64,000 nt of DNA. It comes from Ananas comosus (lineage: Eukaryota; Streptophyta; Magnoliopsida; Poales; Bromeliaceae). A program made the position numbers and the translations under genes. A model generated the notes under the pieces. That model was not told where the DNA came from. It saw nothing but the letters and a program-made list of their open reading frames with translations, and ran no database searches. This document shows, one piece after another, positions 1 through 8,878 of the stretch (positions are counted from its first letter, which is position 1; every line of letters starts with the position of its first letter). The stretch is from positions 7,638,584 through 7,702,583 of the forward strand of contig NC_033622.1 in assembly GCF_001540865.1 (NCBI RefSeq), given 5' to 3'.

Positions 1-1462
1 GTTGGAACTGACTTGACGGTAGAAGTTTATGCTGTCACGGTAGAAACACCCACGAGAATTAGACACTGTGTAAGTGTGTTGTATTCTAGTCATATACATA
101 TATGAAAAAAGGAATTACTTCTGGACCTAAAGGGAAAGTACCTGTTAGATAACCAAAGGGTGAGTGGCACTCTTTCTCGAAAATGGTATCTCACTTCGGT
201 GTATCACAGTATCGGTCCGACGAAGTACCCTCAAGGTCACCGACGGCTAGCTGAACGTTACACTTGAAGAAACCGTTTAGATCGCTACAGGGAGCTTTAT
301 AGTTGACGTGATCGACTCGAGGGTTAATATTGGTGCTGGACAGTTTACTGTTCTTGTCTTATTCCGGTATCATGATGAAGGTGAACAGGTGTAATCTTGG
401 CTTTCGTACTAATACTATACATTGTGAACGCAACGATCTGAGTCAACTAACTATTTTTGGTTGATTTAAATTCCCTTCAATCACTTTACATATGAACCAG
501 TTGTTTACCGAGTCCCTGTGCCATTAACACCGATACGTCAACGGAGGGCCCGGTTCGTAGTTAAGGACGTTTTATTGTACATTTTGTAGGCCTTCACTAC
601 TATACAGCTGGTAATGACGAGGTTTCTAAGTACAGTACGAAGATATTATAAAGGTGTTTTCTCTTTGAGCTTGCAGCGATTTTGAATCATGAGTTAAAAA
701 CTTTTAGGTGTAGATTAAGGAAGTCTTAGGCGTTTGGTTAACGGAGGTAACAATCAAAGTTTACAGGATGTAGGTTCGGTTTTAAATCTGTCGAATCGTC
801 TAGTTTAACGGTGTGATTAACGAAACACGTTTAAATAACCACGATTGTCAAGATAGTAGGTGTGACTTTACGACATTTGTCTAGGGGGAAAAATAGTGGT
901 TAGAATCGATGAACATTTAATAATTGTAAGGGATAATTTGTAATATTACAAGATACAAGCTCTTGACGTAACCGAGTTAGCAATTGAGCGTAAGTCACTT
1001 AAGATTACAAAGACCTCTCATTATTCTACGAGAATCAAATGAAAGATCTAACAATGTTCTAGTACGAGGTACGTCTTTTCACAAAAACTGATTAAAACTA
1101 ATTTTTCCCTAGTCTTTATTTCTTTATGGTATCCTCGTTGTCTTATTCTCACTAGTCTATTGCTATTATATATCTTTTGACTATTGTTCCTTAGCGCTTA
1201 ACCCTGGAGGCGATAAAGTGGAGTTTTCTTTTGACAATCAATGTTTGACCCTGCTCTCTTCAATTATGGACCTTAGAGGCGTTAGGCTCCGAGCCACATT
1301 ACGGGCAATGTGTGGTGTTGGGGTAGCATTTTGAGGGAGAGCAGCGGGGGTAGCGGTAACGGCTGGGAGGAGCTGGAGTGGAGGGTTGGGGGAGGGAGCA
1401 GGGAGAGGTGGGCGTGGTGGAGCCAGGGTTTGGACTGGTTAAGCGTGTTTAGCTTAACCGCT
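1..1462. pseudogene. Mirror-image (reversed, not complemented) fragment of a flavin-containing monooxygenase gene
   Basis: Neither strand codes here in the normal 5'->3' sense. Reading the plus strand right to left without complementing gives an FMO GS-OX-like gene with proper introns. Mirror exons run 1462->1269 (..ELVRFGTEVVRVE.., ending CNGHYTEPRIAEIP), 565->495 (GIDAWPGRQLHSHNYRVPEP), 338->186 (VVVIIGSSASAVDISRDIA, then KQPGYDTMWLHSM) and 61->1 (IKSTHKDGTVVFEDG). The mirror introns begin GT and end AG, for example CCAG|GTATT at 1269/1268 and TTTGCAG|GAATT at 566/565. Plant FMOs have a CNGHY-type stretch, a HSHNYR stretch and an NADPH-binding GxGxxG-like loop in this order. One base appears lost in the third exon, between the GTP and KQPGYD stretches. 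The gene would continue left of the window. The forward sequence resumes between 1462 and 1488. I am sure of the mirror reading; the cause is inferred to be an assembly error. Confidence 0.85.
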
Positions 1463-1487
1463 TACTGTTGTATGTCTTTGTTTGTAG

Positions 1488-1690
1488 GGAGCATTGACAT
1501 TATGGAGATACAAACCTCTGGGAGACCTATTGATACTTTGCTTGAGAAGGTGCTTTGCATGAACATCCTCTCTTCTGATTATTTTAAAGAGCTTTACAGA
1601 TTGAAGACTTACCACGAAGTTATTGATGAGATTTACAATCAAGTCGATCATGTGGAGCCATGGATGACCAGCAACTGTCGAGGTCCTTCC
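1488..1690 (+). pseudogene. PRP38: PRP38 pre-mRNA splicing factor, first coding exon fragment
   Basis: After an acceptor-like TTTGTTTGTAG ending at 1487, an ATG at 1502 opens a frame reading MEIQTSGRPIDTLLEKVLC, then NILSSDYFKELYRLKTYHEV and VDHVEPWM. This is the conserved N-terminus of plant PRP38, a U4/U6.U5 tri-snRNP-associated factor needed for spliceosome activation. The match stops abruptly after CRGPS at 1690. The expected continuation of the PRP38 domain is replaced by a short tandem repeat with poly-A runs. The usual TGNC reads TSNC. No other PRP38 exon was found in the window, so this is an isolated fragment, or an exon joined to unrelated sequence by misassembly, since mirror DNA ends just upstream. 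Confidence 0.75.
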
Positions 1691-1694
1691 ATCA

Positions 1695-1779
1695 CAATGC
1701 TCATTCCTAGCCCACCCAAAAAAAAAAAAAAATCCATGACAATACTCATTCCTAGCCCACCCAAAAAAAATCCATGACA
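1695..1779 (+). repeat. Two-copy tandem repeat with A-runs
   Basis: A unit of about 40 bases (TCATTCCTAGCCCACCC, an A-run, then TCCATGACAAT) occurs twice in a row. The copies differ mainly in A-run length (about 15 versus 8). It sits exactly where the PRP38 exon match breaks off. Confidence 0.8.
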
Positions 1780-2086
1780 ATGCTAATGTGCCCTTTTATT
1801 CTGCTCTCTAACATGATATTTGGTTACTTTTGTCATATTTTTTAACAGCTAACTTTTGATGCCTCCTGGTAATGCTCCACCTTTCAAAATCTATCTTGGG
1901 AGCATCAAAGACCAAACTCAAATATGTAAGAATAATATACTTTAAATTTGGCTAACATGGACATACTATGGAGATGGTCAACATTTAGTTAAAGCTTCAT
2001 GACTATCATCTCCAATCAGATTACTGAGACAAGGTAATACACAAACAGAGAAAGCGCTTAAAGAGAGGGCATTACAGGAAAACTTA
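1780..2086 (+). other. Non-coding, unassigned
   Basis: AT-rich sequence with no recognisable coding match. It contains an intron-like TTTTTTAACAG at about 1840-1850 but no supported exon. It separates the PRP38 fragment from the BAR-protein fragment. Confidence 0.4.
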
Positions 2087-2096
2087 AAAGAAGATG

Positions 2097-2168
2097 AATA
2101 AAGCGTTTTGATTATGGACGGAATGACCAGGTCCCTGATGTTGGTTCGATCTCTAGAAATTCAATGGA
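2097..2168 (+). pseudogene. At2g33490-like BAR-domain protein, small exon fragment
   Basis: The frame KRFDYGRNDQVPDVGSISRN ends at a donor-like GAT|GTAAGA at 2168/2169. It resembles the acidic linker just after the BAR domain in the plant At2g33490 family (hydroxyproline-rich glycoprotein family, BAR superfamily). The next exon of the same family follows on the same strand at 3610, which supports the call. A stop lies just upstream in this frame, so the exon start is either a nearby acceptor or lost. The assignment rests on recalled family sequence and is moderately secure. Confidence 0.45.
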
Positions 2169-3609
2169 TGTAAGATGATTTTTCTTTATCTCTTCTTAAA
2201 TTTCCTGCTAAAACTTATATTCACCATCTTAGGTAAAATTCTTGTAATGTAGTTTTCAAGTTCATAATGTTGGTTCTTCCTTCTTCCTCAAAGTAGTTTT
2301 CTTAAATGATTCATGGATAATAACACATTTACTCCTGGATTTCCTTTTGAGTTTCAAATGCTACTATTTAGTCCCTAAAGCTTGAGCCCAATTTGTGTTT
2401 CATCTTCAGAGTCTCGATTTATTCCCTGAAATTCGATAGAGATTGCAATTTCTTCCCCAAAGATTGACCTTGATTATGATATCGTTCTCGGATTTTTAGC
2501 TTTAACAAAGAAGAACTTCATACTGGTGCTAAGTTATTATCTTATCAGAAGGTCGACTAATGGAAGGACTTAATTGTAATGCAATGCAAACTTTATGTGC
2601 AAAATTCTTACAATTGACATCATGAGGACAATTTGAAATGAAGGTCGATCTTCAACTATTGTTTTTTCAATAAACTTCTGCTTAGTATATGTATCACGTT
2701 ATTCACCACTAAGTAAACCACTGCATCTACCTAATTTTCTCTTTTCTTTAAATATACTTGGATCAAGCTTATTGACCAAATGCGTCAGCATTATCTTCTG
2801 GAATTGTACAGGTGAAGTTTTTCTTTGTAATAGATTAAGCGCATAGTGTTACGTTATATGTCGATTGGTGAATATTTACTGTAAAATCTGAAAGACCTCA
2901 TCTGCAATCATCATATTTTAAGAGGTTCTTGATCACATTTGATCAGTTAGATCCATGTAGGACCCGCCTAATGAAAACTAATAGTTGAGTGGTTGCGACC
3001 TGTTCAAGTGTCTGTCAAATTAACCTTTAGCTATTTGGTGTATATACTGCATTCTAATGGGTCTTACAATGCACACCAGAACCTACTTTGGTGTTTCAAT
3101 TGGTTGCTAATTAGCTAATTTATATTTTCTGCTATGGATTGATGTCCTCTTTGCAATTCTTTTCCGTTCAAATCTTTTGGCCAATTTACAATTAGTAGTT
3201 AATCAACAGGATTAGCTATTCCCTTTTGTGTAATTTGTCTACTTAAAGGATGTTCATATTCTAATTCTGTCTGTCCTCCAAATTGCTTGTAGGAAGTTCG
3301 TTCTCTTCCTACTAAGGGTGGAATTTTTGGCCCCAACCCAAGAACCTGATAATACCCGATTCGATTTGGGTAGGGTAATAGTTTTGATGCCTTGCACAAA
3401 AGAACTTTCAGATAGGGTACGGATAAATAATTTCTACAGGAAAATCTTTTGTATGGGGTAAGAGTAAGGGGTCTATCCATTTGGGTATTGGTTCTAGGAC
3501 TTTATGGGACAACCTGATCTTGCTTAAGCCGATTCTCTCCAATTCAAAAAGCTTTTGTTAAATCTAAACCTTTTAAATGCAACACTTACATCCACTACTT
3601 TCTTTGCAG
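2169..3609 (+). other. Putative intron of the BAR-protein fragment, no other gene seen
   Basis: About 1.4 kb of AT-rich sequence lies between the donor-like GTAAGA at 2169 and the acceptor TTCTTTGCAG ending at 3609. I see no transposon ends and no convincing coding stretch in it. If both flanking exons belong to one gene this is a single long intron. Confidence 0.4.
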
Positions 3610-3999
3610 GAACATCACGACAAAAGCCAAGCTGATTTTCTCTCTTTTAATAGAGGGCTAATGGCTGGTAGCCAATCGGCTCCAATTTTAACTGAAAAGA
3701 AGCTCGAATCCTCAGAAAGAGTAAAGGAGTTGCGTCCTTCCTCGACAAAGAAGTTTCACACTTATGTCCTTCCCACTCCAGGTGACACCCACAGCGCTTC
3801 TTTATCAGGACCAATCAATCCAGACCGTCAATCTCAGCCGACGCAACTATGGCACACGTCTCCTCTCCACCCAAGTATGTTCACAAAGGATTCGAGAGAA
3901 AATGAAACACCACCTCACACAAGAACACCCAAAGAACAGTCCGTTCTCAGAGAGAGCAACATTAATAGTTGGCCGACGATATTATCTCAATTCTCATAG
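3610..3999 (+). pseudogene. At2g33490-like BAR-domain protein, C-terminal region exon fragment
   Basis: The exon opens after a TTTGCAG acceptor and reads EHHDKSQADFLSFNRGLMAG, SQSAPILTEKKLES and STKKFHTYVLPTPGD, then LWHTSPLHPS and KEQSVLRESNIN. The order SQSAP, KFHTYVLPTP, (I/L)W..SPL and LRESN is characteristic of the serine/proline-rich tail that follows the BAR domain in the At2g33490 family. The family is thought to bind membranes, but its function is poorly known. After SNIN the usual proline-rich continuation is missing and the frame ends in a stop at 3999. A second frame overlaps from 3764, suggesting an indel. No later exon is seen before the N gap at 4451. Judged to be a broken or truncated copy. 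Confidence 0.65.
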
Positions 4000-4450
4000 A
4001 AAATTACCTGCCTTACTTTGATCACAGTTAGATCTCATATCTTTCACAGTAAGCAACTAAACTACATGGTCTTAGAATTTCACCAACTTCGGCATTGAGC
4101 TGTTGAAACATTTAATTGAACTATTGTAGTCCTGGAAATCTTGATTCACCTTTTATTTTTTTTCATGTTTATGAGAAAAGATAGTTTTGGTTTTTCTGTA
4201 TGTTTTCTAATATAGTTGTGTTAGAGTCTTATCAGTTTCTTTTTCTTTCTCTTTAAGAAATTTATCGCTGGAATGGAATCTTGCAGGATTGTATGATTGG
4301 CGTTCTTGAGAAACAGAATTGCTAATATTTTTCTTTTTCTTTGAGAAATTTGTGGTTGGAATGGATTCTTACAAGATTGTAATGATTTGCACTCTTGAGA
4401 AACAGTAGTTAGACCAAAACCTTTAATTGTGGTGGACTTGCAAATAATGC
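4000..4450 (+). other. Non-coding, with an approximate 90-bp tandem similarity
   Basis: No gene is seen. Two adjacent stretches (about 4237-4325 and 4330-4410) resemble each other: TTTCTTTTTCTTTCTCTTTA, then a TGG-AATGGAATCTT-like segment, then a (T)CTTGAGAAACAG segment. This suggests an old imperfect tandem duplication. The stretch ends at the N gap. Confidence 0.4.
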
Positions 4451-4550
4451 NNNNNNNNNNNNNNNNNNNNNNNNNNNNNNNNNNNNNNNNNNNNNNNNNN
4501 NNNNNNNNNNNNNNNNNNNNNNNNNNNNNNNNNNNNNNNNNNNNNNNNNN
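4451..4550. other. Assembly gap, 100 N
   Basis: A run of exactly 100 N, the usual placeholder for a gap of unknown size. Reading frames that cross it are meaningless. Confidence 0.99.
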
Positions 4551-4706
4551 AATCATTTTGGGCTTTGGTGCAAGGCTTTAAACCACAATTCTCGGGACTC
4601 GAACCATAGGTCGGAACACTATCAACGACCCACCAGAAAGTCCGAAAAAGTTCAGAACACAGTCGATCACTCGAACCCCACAATTTGCGAGGTCCAGTGC
4701 GTCACA
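4551..4706 (-). repeat. Gypsy LTR end fragment (minus strand)
   Basis: It matches the first 155 or so bases of the recurrent LTR family, read on the minus strand from the LTR start (TGTRACRCACTGGACCT-like, ending at 4706). It includes the conserved blocks 'cataggtcggaacac' and 'cgacccaccag' seen in most LTRs of this window. It is cut on the left by the N gap. It sits directly against a gypsy integrase fragment, as an insertion into that element would. Confidence 0.75.
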
Positions 4707-5577
4707 GCTTACTAGCCAATTCTGGAAGGAGTTGTTCAAGCTCATGGGTACCCAACTTAAGATGAGTACTGCATATCATCCAAAGACCGATGGACAAATT
4801 GAAATAGTTAATAGGTGTTTGGAAACCTACTTGTGTTGCATGTGCTCGGGACATCCCCACAAATGGTTTAGGTATCTATCCCAAGCAGAATGGTGGTATA
4901 ATACCAATTATCACACTTCTTTGGGTATGACACCTTACTAGGCACTATATCGGATCGCTCGCCCCGGCCTTTAGCGGCCGCTGCAGTGGCAGCTATTGCA
5001 CCAGCAGTCAAGGACTAGATGATAGAGAGGGAAAAATTAACTAGAGAACTAAAAGATCGATTAAGTACAGCCCAAAACCGTATGAAACAACAAGCGGACA
5101 AACATTGGAAGGAAAAGGAGTATTCGATCGGAGATTGGATATACTTGAAACTACAACCCTACAGGTAGATTTCTGTGGTTGCAAGAAAGAATCCTAAACT
5201 GACGGCAAGATACCATGACCCATTCCAAATCTTCGAAAGGGTTGGGCAAGTGGCTTATAGGTTGAGCTTACCAGAGAAGGCGCAAATACACCCTGTGTTC
5301 CACATATTGCAGCTGAAGCATAGCCCGATTCTAGGAGACAAGATTACCCCTGCGGTACCTCTGACCGGGTCCGATGGGCAGTTTTTAGCAGAACCCAAGA
5401 AGATACTGGAGAGGTGTGTGGGAGGCAGGAAGGAAAAATCAGCAACGGCGATGGAGGTCTTGGTTAAGTAGAGCAATCTTCCCACATATTCAGCTACATG
5501 GGAGGATCCGGTGGCCCTCAAGCAGCAATTTCAAGGATTTGATTCCCGAGGACAGAAATCATCTCACGGGGGAAGGA
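4707..5577 (+). pseudogene. Chromovirus integrase C-terminus plus chromodomain (degenerate)
   Basis: From 4707 the frame reads LTSQFWKELFKLMGTQLKM, STAYHPKTDGQIEIVNRCLE and WWYNTNYHTSLGMTPY. This is the third part of a gypsy integrase core; the catalytic Glu is in the DGQIEIVNR stretch. After frame changes it resumes at about 5190 with YHDPFQIFERVGQVAYRLSL, HPVFHILQLKHSP and a chromodomain ending EVLVK*SNLPTYSATWED. The stop there replaces the expected Trp, a TGG->TAG change. The sequence then runs into a purine-rich tract (CACGGGGGAAGGAT) as expected just before a 3' LTR. It is a decayed Reina/Tekay-like chromovirus whose 5' part is lost at the LTR insertion and N gap. Confidence 0.8.
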
Positions 5578-6397
5578 TTGTGATACACACGTTAAAAAAT
5601 AAAAAAGGAGAGGGGAGGGAGGGGGGGGGGCTCAAAATCCAGACGTAGGAATTGTTTTATAATAATGCGAGACTAAAAAAAAGACTCATTCTTGGAGAGA
5701 GCGCGCTCACAGGGTGAGCCAATCGAGCGCTGCTAGCATCGATCTCTGGCGCATTGATGCTGGGCGAGGGTGAGCAGAGTATCAGAGAAGGGAAGTGGTC
5801 GAAGGGGAAGCGTGGAGGAGAAGCTTCCGAGGTATAAGAGAAAGAGGTGCAGCAACCGACGGCAAAGCGTGTAGGAGAAGCCTCTGTGGTACAAAGAAAA
5901 GGGGCATAGTAACTCAGGCCTGAGCGGTCACTAAGCCTACTTGAGTCCACTAACGAATTCCACAATTTAACCTTAGTCCCTCTTCTTTACATAATTGCAT
6001 ATTAATCCATAAACATCTCTATAAATAGCCATTTTTGTAACTGATCAAAGTTAGTTGGAATAATTCAAATTTGCTACTCTAAACTCTCTCTTTCTCTGTT
6101 TTCCAACTCATCTCTACCAAACCCTAATTCCTCTCCTTTCTCTCTGTGATCTCAAGCATGAGATGGACCCGTCGAATTGTAGAGTAGGGATCAATTCTGA
6201 GATCTGATCCGCGGGAGTGTGGAGATCCGATCATCATCGACGCCATCACTTCAGATAAGCATCATTATTGAATCTTGTGTCTCTGATCGGATCTTAAATC
6301 GAGATTGCCATGCTTGATTTGGGTTGGGAATTCATCATTATTCAACTCAATTTCTAGATTAACATCATCGAAAGGAGTTGAACAAGCTGAGCCATAA
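5578..6397 (+). repeat. Probable 3' LTR of the chromovirus remnant, with TATA box
   Basis: It begins TGTGATACAC directly after the purine tract that follows the chromodomain. A G-rich run lies at 5611-5630 and a perfect TATA motif CTATAAATAG at 6019-6028, followed by a CT-rich leader. The right end is uncertain: I place it at CCATAACA near 6397, but no partner LTR or target duplication is available to fix it. The frames inside (for example on the minus strand at 5657-5965) look non-coding. Confidence 0.45.
6019..6028 (+). promoter_or_regulatory. TATA box in probable LTR
   Basis: CTATAAATAG lies 440 bases into the proposed LTR and about 40 bases upstream of a pyrimidine-rich leader. This is the usual arrangement for an LTR core promoter. 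Confidence 0.5.
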
Positions 6398-7001
6398 CAT
6401 AGTCATGGGGATTTGTTCAACTATTCTTATTCTACTTCCTCTACTGATTCTATTTGAACTTTTTAGTCCAAAATATATGTAGTTTACACCTTTTTGCTTA
6501 TATTACATAGTTCAATCACTAAAGTTGGATGCTAACAGGATTTGGGCATTCTCTAAATAACCTCAAAGCATTCAATTTGCATGCACTTGATTTCTCAAAA
6601 TCGTTGGGTTTCCGAATTAGTGCATTCTCTTTTCAAATTGATATCTGACTGATTTGCATGCCGGATTCATATTGGCTACTTTGCTTTGTCCTTTCAAATT
6701 CATATAAGATCCTTGAATGTTGGTAACTAGATAAATTTTAGTAACAGTTATATATCCTTGAGCATAATTGTTTTCTCAGAATTGCTGAGTATTTTGTTCC
6801 TTAAAAAAAAAAGTCAATTGCTATTATGACACAAAGCCGACTTTATATGATGATTTTAAAGTACAATTGGGAGAATTGTTGTCTAAGGTTTTTCACATCT
6901 CCTTTACCATTTACTCTAATATATTATCTGTAATTTATTTGTCCTTTTATTTTTGCTTTCTGACATAAAAATATCTTCTTGTGGTTTTTCTGTTAATACA
7001 G

Positions 7002-7154
7002 TATGATAATTCACTAATCCAGTTGCAAAACTCACCATTTTATCAGTATAAAGATGTTGATGAAATAATCAAAGCATTTAGAAAGCATCTGTCTAATAAT
7101 CATACAAAGATCTGCCATTGCCTTGATGATGCTGGTCTTATTTGCGCTATTAAG
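7002..7154 (+). pseudogene. Dicer-like (DCL4-type) fragment, exon 1 of 3
   Basis: The exon lies between TTAATACAG (ending 7001) and a donor AAG|GTATAC at 7154/7155. It reads YDNSLIQLQNSPFYQYKDVD, then EIIKAFRKHLSN and CHCLDDAGLICAIK. A 'CLxDLGLxCAxxA' stretch is typical of the helical segment between the two helicase lobes in plant Dicer-like proteins, which cut long dsRNA into small RNAs. The two following exons join in phase and continue the match, with the clearest family resemblance in the third. Only this small part of the gene is present. Confidence 0.6.
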
Positions 7155-7248
7155 GTATACTGTGCTAGCCATATCTAGTTGCCTTGTCATATGGTTTTTC
7201 TCCTATATTCTACTAAGCTTATCATTTTTTCTCATTTTCTTGTTATAG

Positions 7249-7384
7249 GCCACGAAAATCTATATAGAAATCCTTCATCTACCTAATACTCTGGATAATT
7301 GTAATATTTCTTTGGAGAATTTGCAGCACCATAAATATTTCCAGCAGGAAGTATTGCATATGATTGAAAAGAACTTGCGTGATG
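7249..7384 (+). pseudogene. Dicer-like (DCL4-type) fragment, exon 2 of 3
   Basis: It starts after TTGTTATAG at 7248 and ends GATG|GTATTA at 7384/7385. It reads ATKIYIEILHLPNTLDNCN, then YFQQEVLHMIEKNLRD. The preceding exon ends on a whole codon and this one leaves one base over, which pairs with the next exon to give Gly. The correct phasing across two introns argues for a genuine old gene structure rather than chance frames. Confidence 0.55.
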
Positions 7385-7881
7385 GTATTATGATTGATTA
7401 TGTATTTTATGGGTCAAATTTATTGAGCTTTTTAGTAGATTAATTATCTCTACCAATCAATTCAATTTGTGTCACTAAGGTGCGTGGTGATCTTCAAATA
7501 TGTAATGTTTGAAGTTGGCATTTTCAGTTGATTATAGCGATAACTTAATAAAAATGTATAGAGAAATCAAGAACTGAATAATGTATAGAGGGATCAAGAC
7601 CCGAAGTGCCTTTGATAGAGCATAACTTTCAATTCTTTCATGTTAGATTTATTGTAAAATAATTGTAAGTAGTTTGATTTTCCTGGATATGCTTTGATGA
7701 TGTCTTTTTCCCCCTCATATCAACAATTAACATGCTTTGAGCATTGGCCAACTATTTAATGCATCATGTATTTATATGTGTAATAGCACTGCATTGATGA
7801 TGCGATGGCTATAATTTTATAAATTATAATAATAGGTTGAATTGTTATCAATGATGTTAGATCCTTTTCTCATTTTTTTAG

Positions 7882-7987
7882 GTTACGAAACACTTCTAAA
7901 TACTAAAGATGGTTGTTTAGAAGCAACAAAATTGGGCTATGTATCTCCGAAGCTTTAAGAACTTATTCAAATCTTTCAATCATTTGG
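7882..7987 (+). pseudogene. Dicer-like (DCL4-type) fragment, exon 3 of 3, with stop codon
   Basis: After TTTTTTTAG at 7881 the frame reads (G)YETLLNTKDGCLEATKLG, YVSPKL*ELIQIFQSFG, then a donor-like GTAAAAG at 7988. 'Y(I/V)SPKLxELIQIFxSFG' is a good match to the start of the second helicase lobe in plant DCL4/DCL2. An in-frame TAA at about 7956-7958 interrupts SPKL*ELIQ, so the copy is non-functional if the bases are correct. No later RNase III, PAZ or dsRNA-binding exons follow before the transposons at 8.5 kb. Confidence 0.65.
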
Positions 7988-8525
7988 GTAAAAGAGTTTT
8001 CTTTTCAATCTTTCAATTAAGGAAAGGATAAATTTAAATTTAGATTTGTACTTATCCATAATGATCATTATATTATTAAAAGGAGGATTATATCCCTCTA
8101 TATCTATATAATATACGGAAGTTTTTAAAAAATCCTAGCCATTGTCTTTCTTCTTCTCTCTCTTCTATCTTCTAGCAAGAAGGACGTCCTTCGCAAAGGA
8201 GCTAGCACCCCGGTGAGAATATTGATCAAATCAGCAACTTTGTATGGATACCTATAGAGGCCGGACGCGTGTGCGGTTTCAAGAGAACCTAATTCCACGA
8301 TCATCAAATTGGGTGAAGATCTATATATCCGCGCAAAGGTAAAGATTGAATCTTGCTTTTCTCCTTTAATCTTAAAGAATATGGGGGATCCTAATTGTGT
8401 GATTCTTGACGTCGGATCTTAAGAGTTTTTAAAATCAAATTTGTTTGATTTCTTTTTTCACTACGTTTTTACCGTACGCAAATTTTCTAACAGATGCAAG
8501 AGAGCTCCATTTCTCCTTCTCCATC
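7988..8525 (+). other. Non-coding; right part may be a copia LTR end
   Basis: No gene is seen. The segment from about 8140 to 8492 (CT-rich leader, 'gattcttgacgtcggatc', ending TTTTCTAACAG) resembles the 3' part of a plant copia LTR. It is followed by ATGCAAGAGAGCTCC, which could be a decayed primer-binding site (usual TGGTATCAGAGC). The evidence is weak because no partner LTR is visible. Confidence 0.3.
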
Positions 8526-8530
8526 CAAAT
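8526..8530. repeat. Target-site duplication CAAAT (left)
   Basis: CAAAT immediately precedes the LTR start TGTAATATAC at 8531. The same five bases follow the LTR end GGGGCGTGACA at 21163-21167, so the two pieces belong to one insertion. Confidence 0.85.
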
Positions 8531-8878
8531 TGTAATATACTGAAACTTCGGTAGGTTGTACCGAACTTCAGTCAAGTTGACTGAAATGTGGTGGTGGACT
8601 AGATGGTGAGGCCCGTGAGACGTTCCGAATGTTTCGGAATGGTTTGGATAGGGTGTTGGGACCTTGGAGAGCAAGCTGAAAAATTCCAAGTAAAAATTGT
8701 GCTGGAAATAGTCTTGGGGTCCGGACCCTGGCTGTAGGGTCCGGACCCCGTACGCGTGGAAACGTGGGTTGGTCCAAAATGTTATATTGGTGAGGGGTCT
8801 AGTTGCAATTGTCATTGGGGATGCTTCTTATATGGGTTTTATGCCCTAGTTTCTATTCCCCTTACATGAAAACACAAG
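8531..8878 (+). repeat. Solo gypsy LTR, left part (GGTCCGGACC palindrome family)
   Basis: The LTR starts TGTAATATACTGAAACTTCG and runs into the inserted chromovirus at 8879. It continues at 19430 and ends at 21162, giving about 2.1 kb in total. It is the same family as the LTR at 54227-56526, sharing 'aggttgtaccgaac' and a 'gaggggtctag.tgcaattgtcatt' block. It carries GGTCCGGACCC-type palindromes at about 8717-8750. With target duplications at both ends and no internal region it is a solo LTR, the product of LTR-LTR recombination. Confidence 0.85.
8874..8878. repeat. Target-site duplication ACAAG (left)
   Basis: ACAAG precedes the minus-strand element at 8879 and is repeated at 19425-19429 directly after its other LTR. 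This proves insertion into the solo LTR. Confidence 0.9.

Noticed and set aside
1437..1459. 8-bp hairpin GGTTAAGC/GCTTAACC near the mirror-to-normal junction
   Set aside because: The same palindrome exists in the FMO coding sequence when the mirror is undone (CCAATTCG...CGAATTGG), so it is a chance feature of that gene and not a junction signal.
1310..1777. A 155-residue plus-strand reading frame starting at 1310
   Set aside because: Its first half is mirror FMO sequence read the wrong way and only the part from 1502 is real PRP38, so the start at 1310 is an artefact.
4221..4683. Reading frames running through the 100-N gap
   Set aside because: Translated N positions carry no information and the gap size is arbitrary.
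5657..5965. A 102-residue minus-strand protein
   Set aside because: It lies inside the probable LTR of the chromovirus remnant, has low-complexity Ser/Phe/Pro composition and no recognisable domain.
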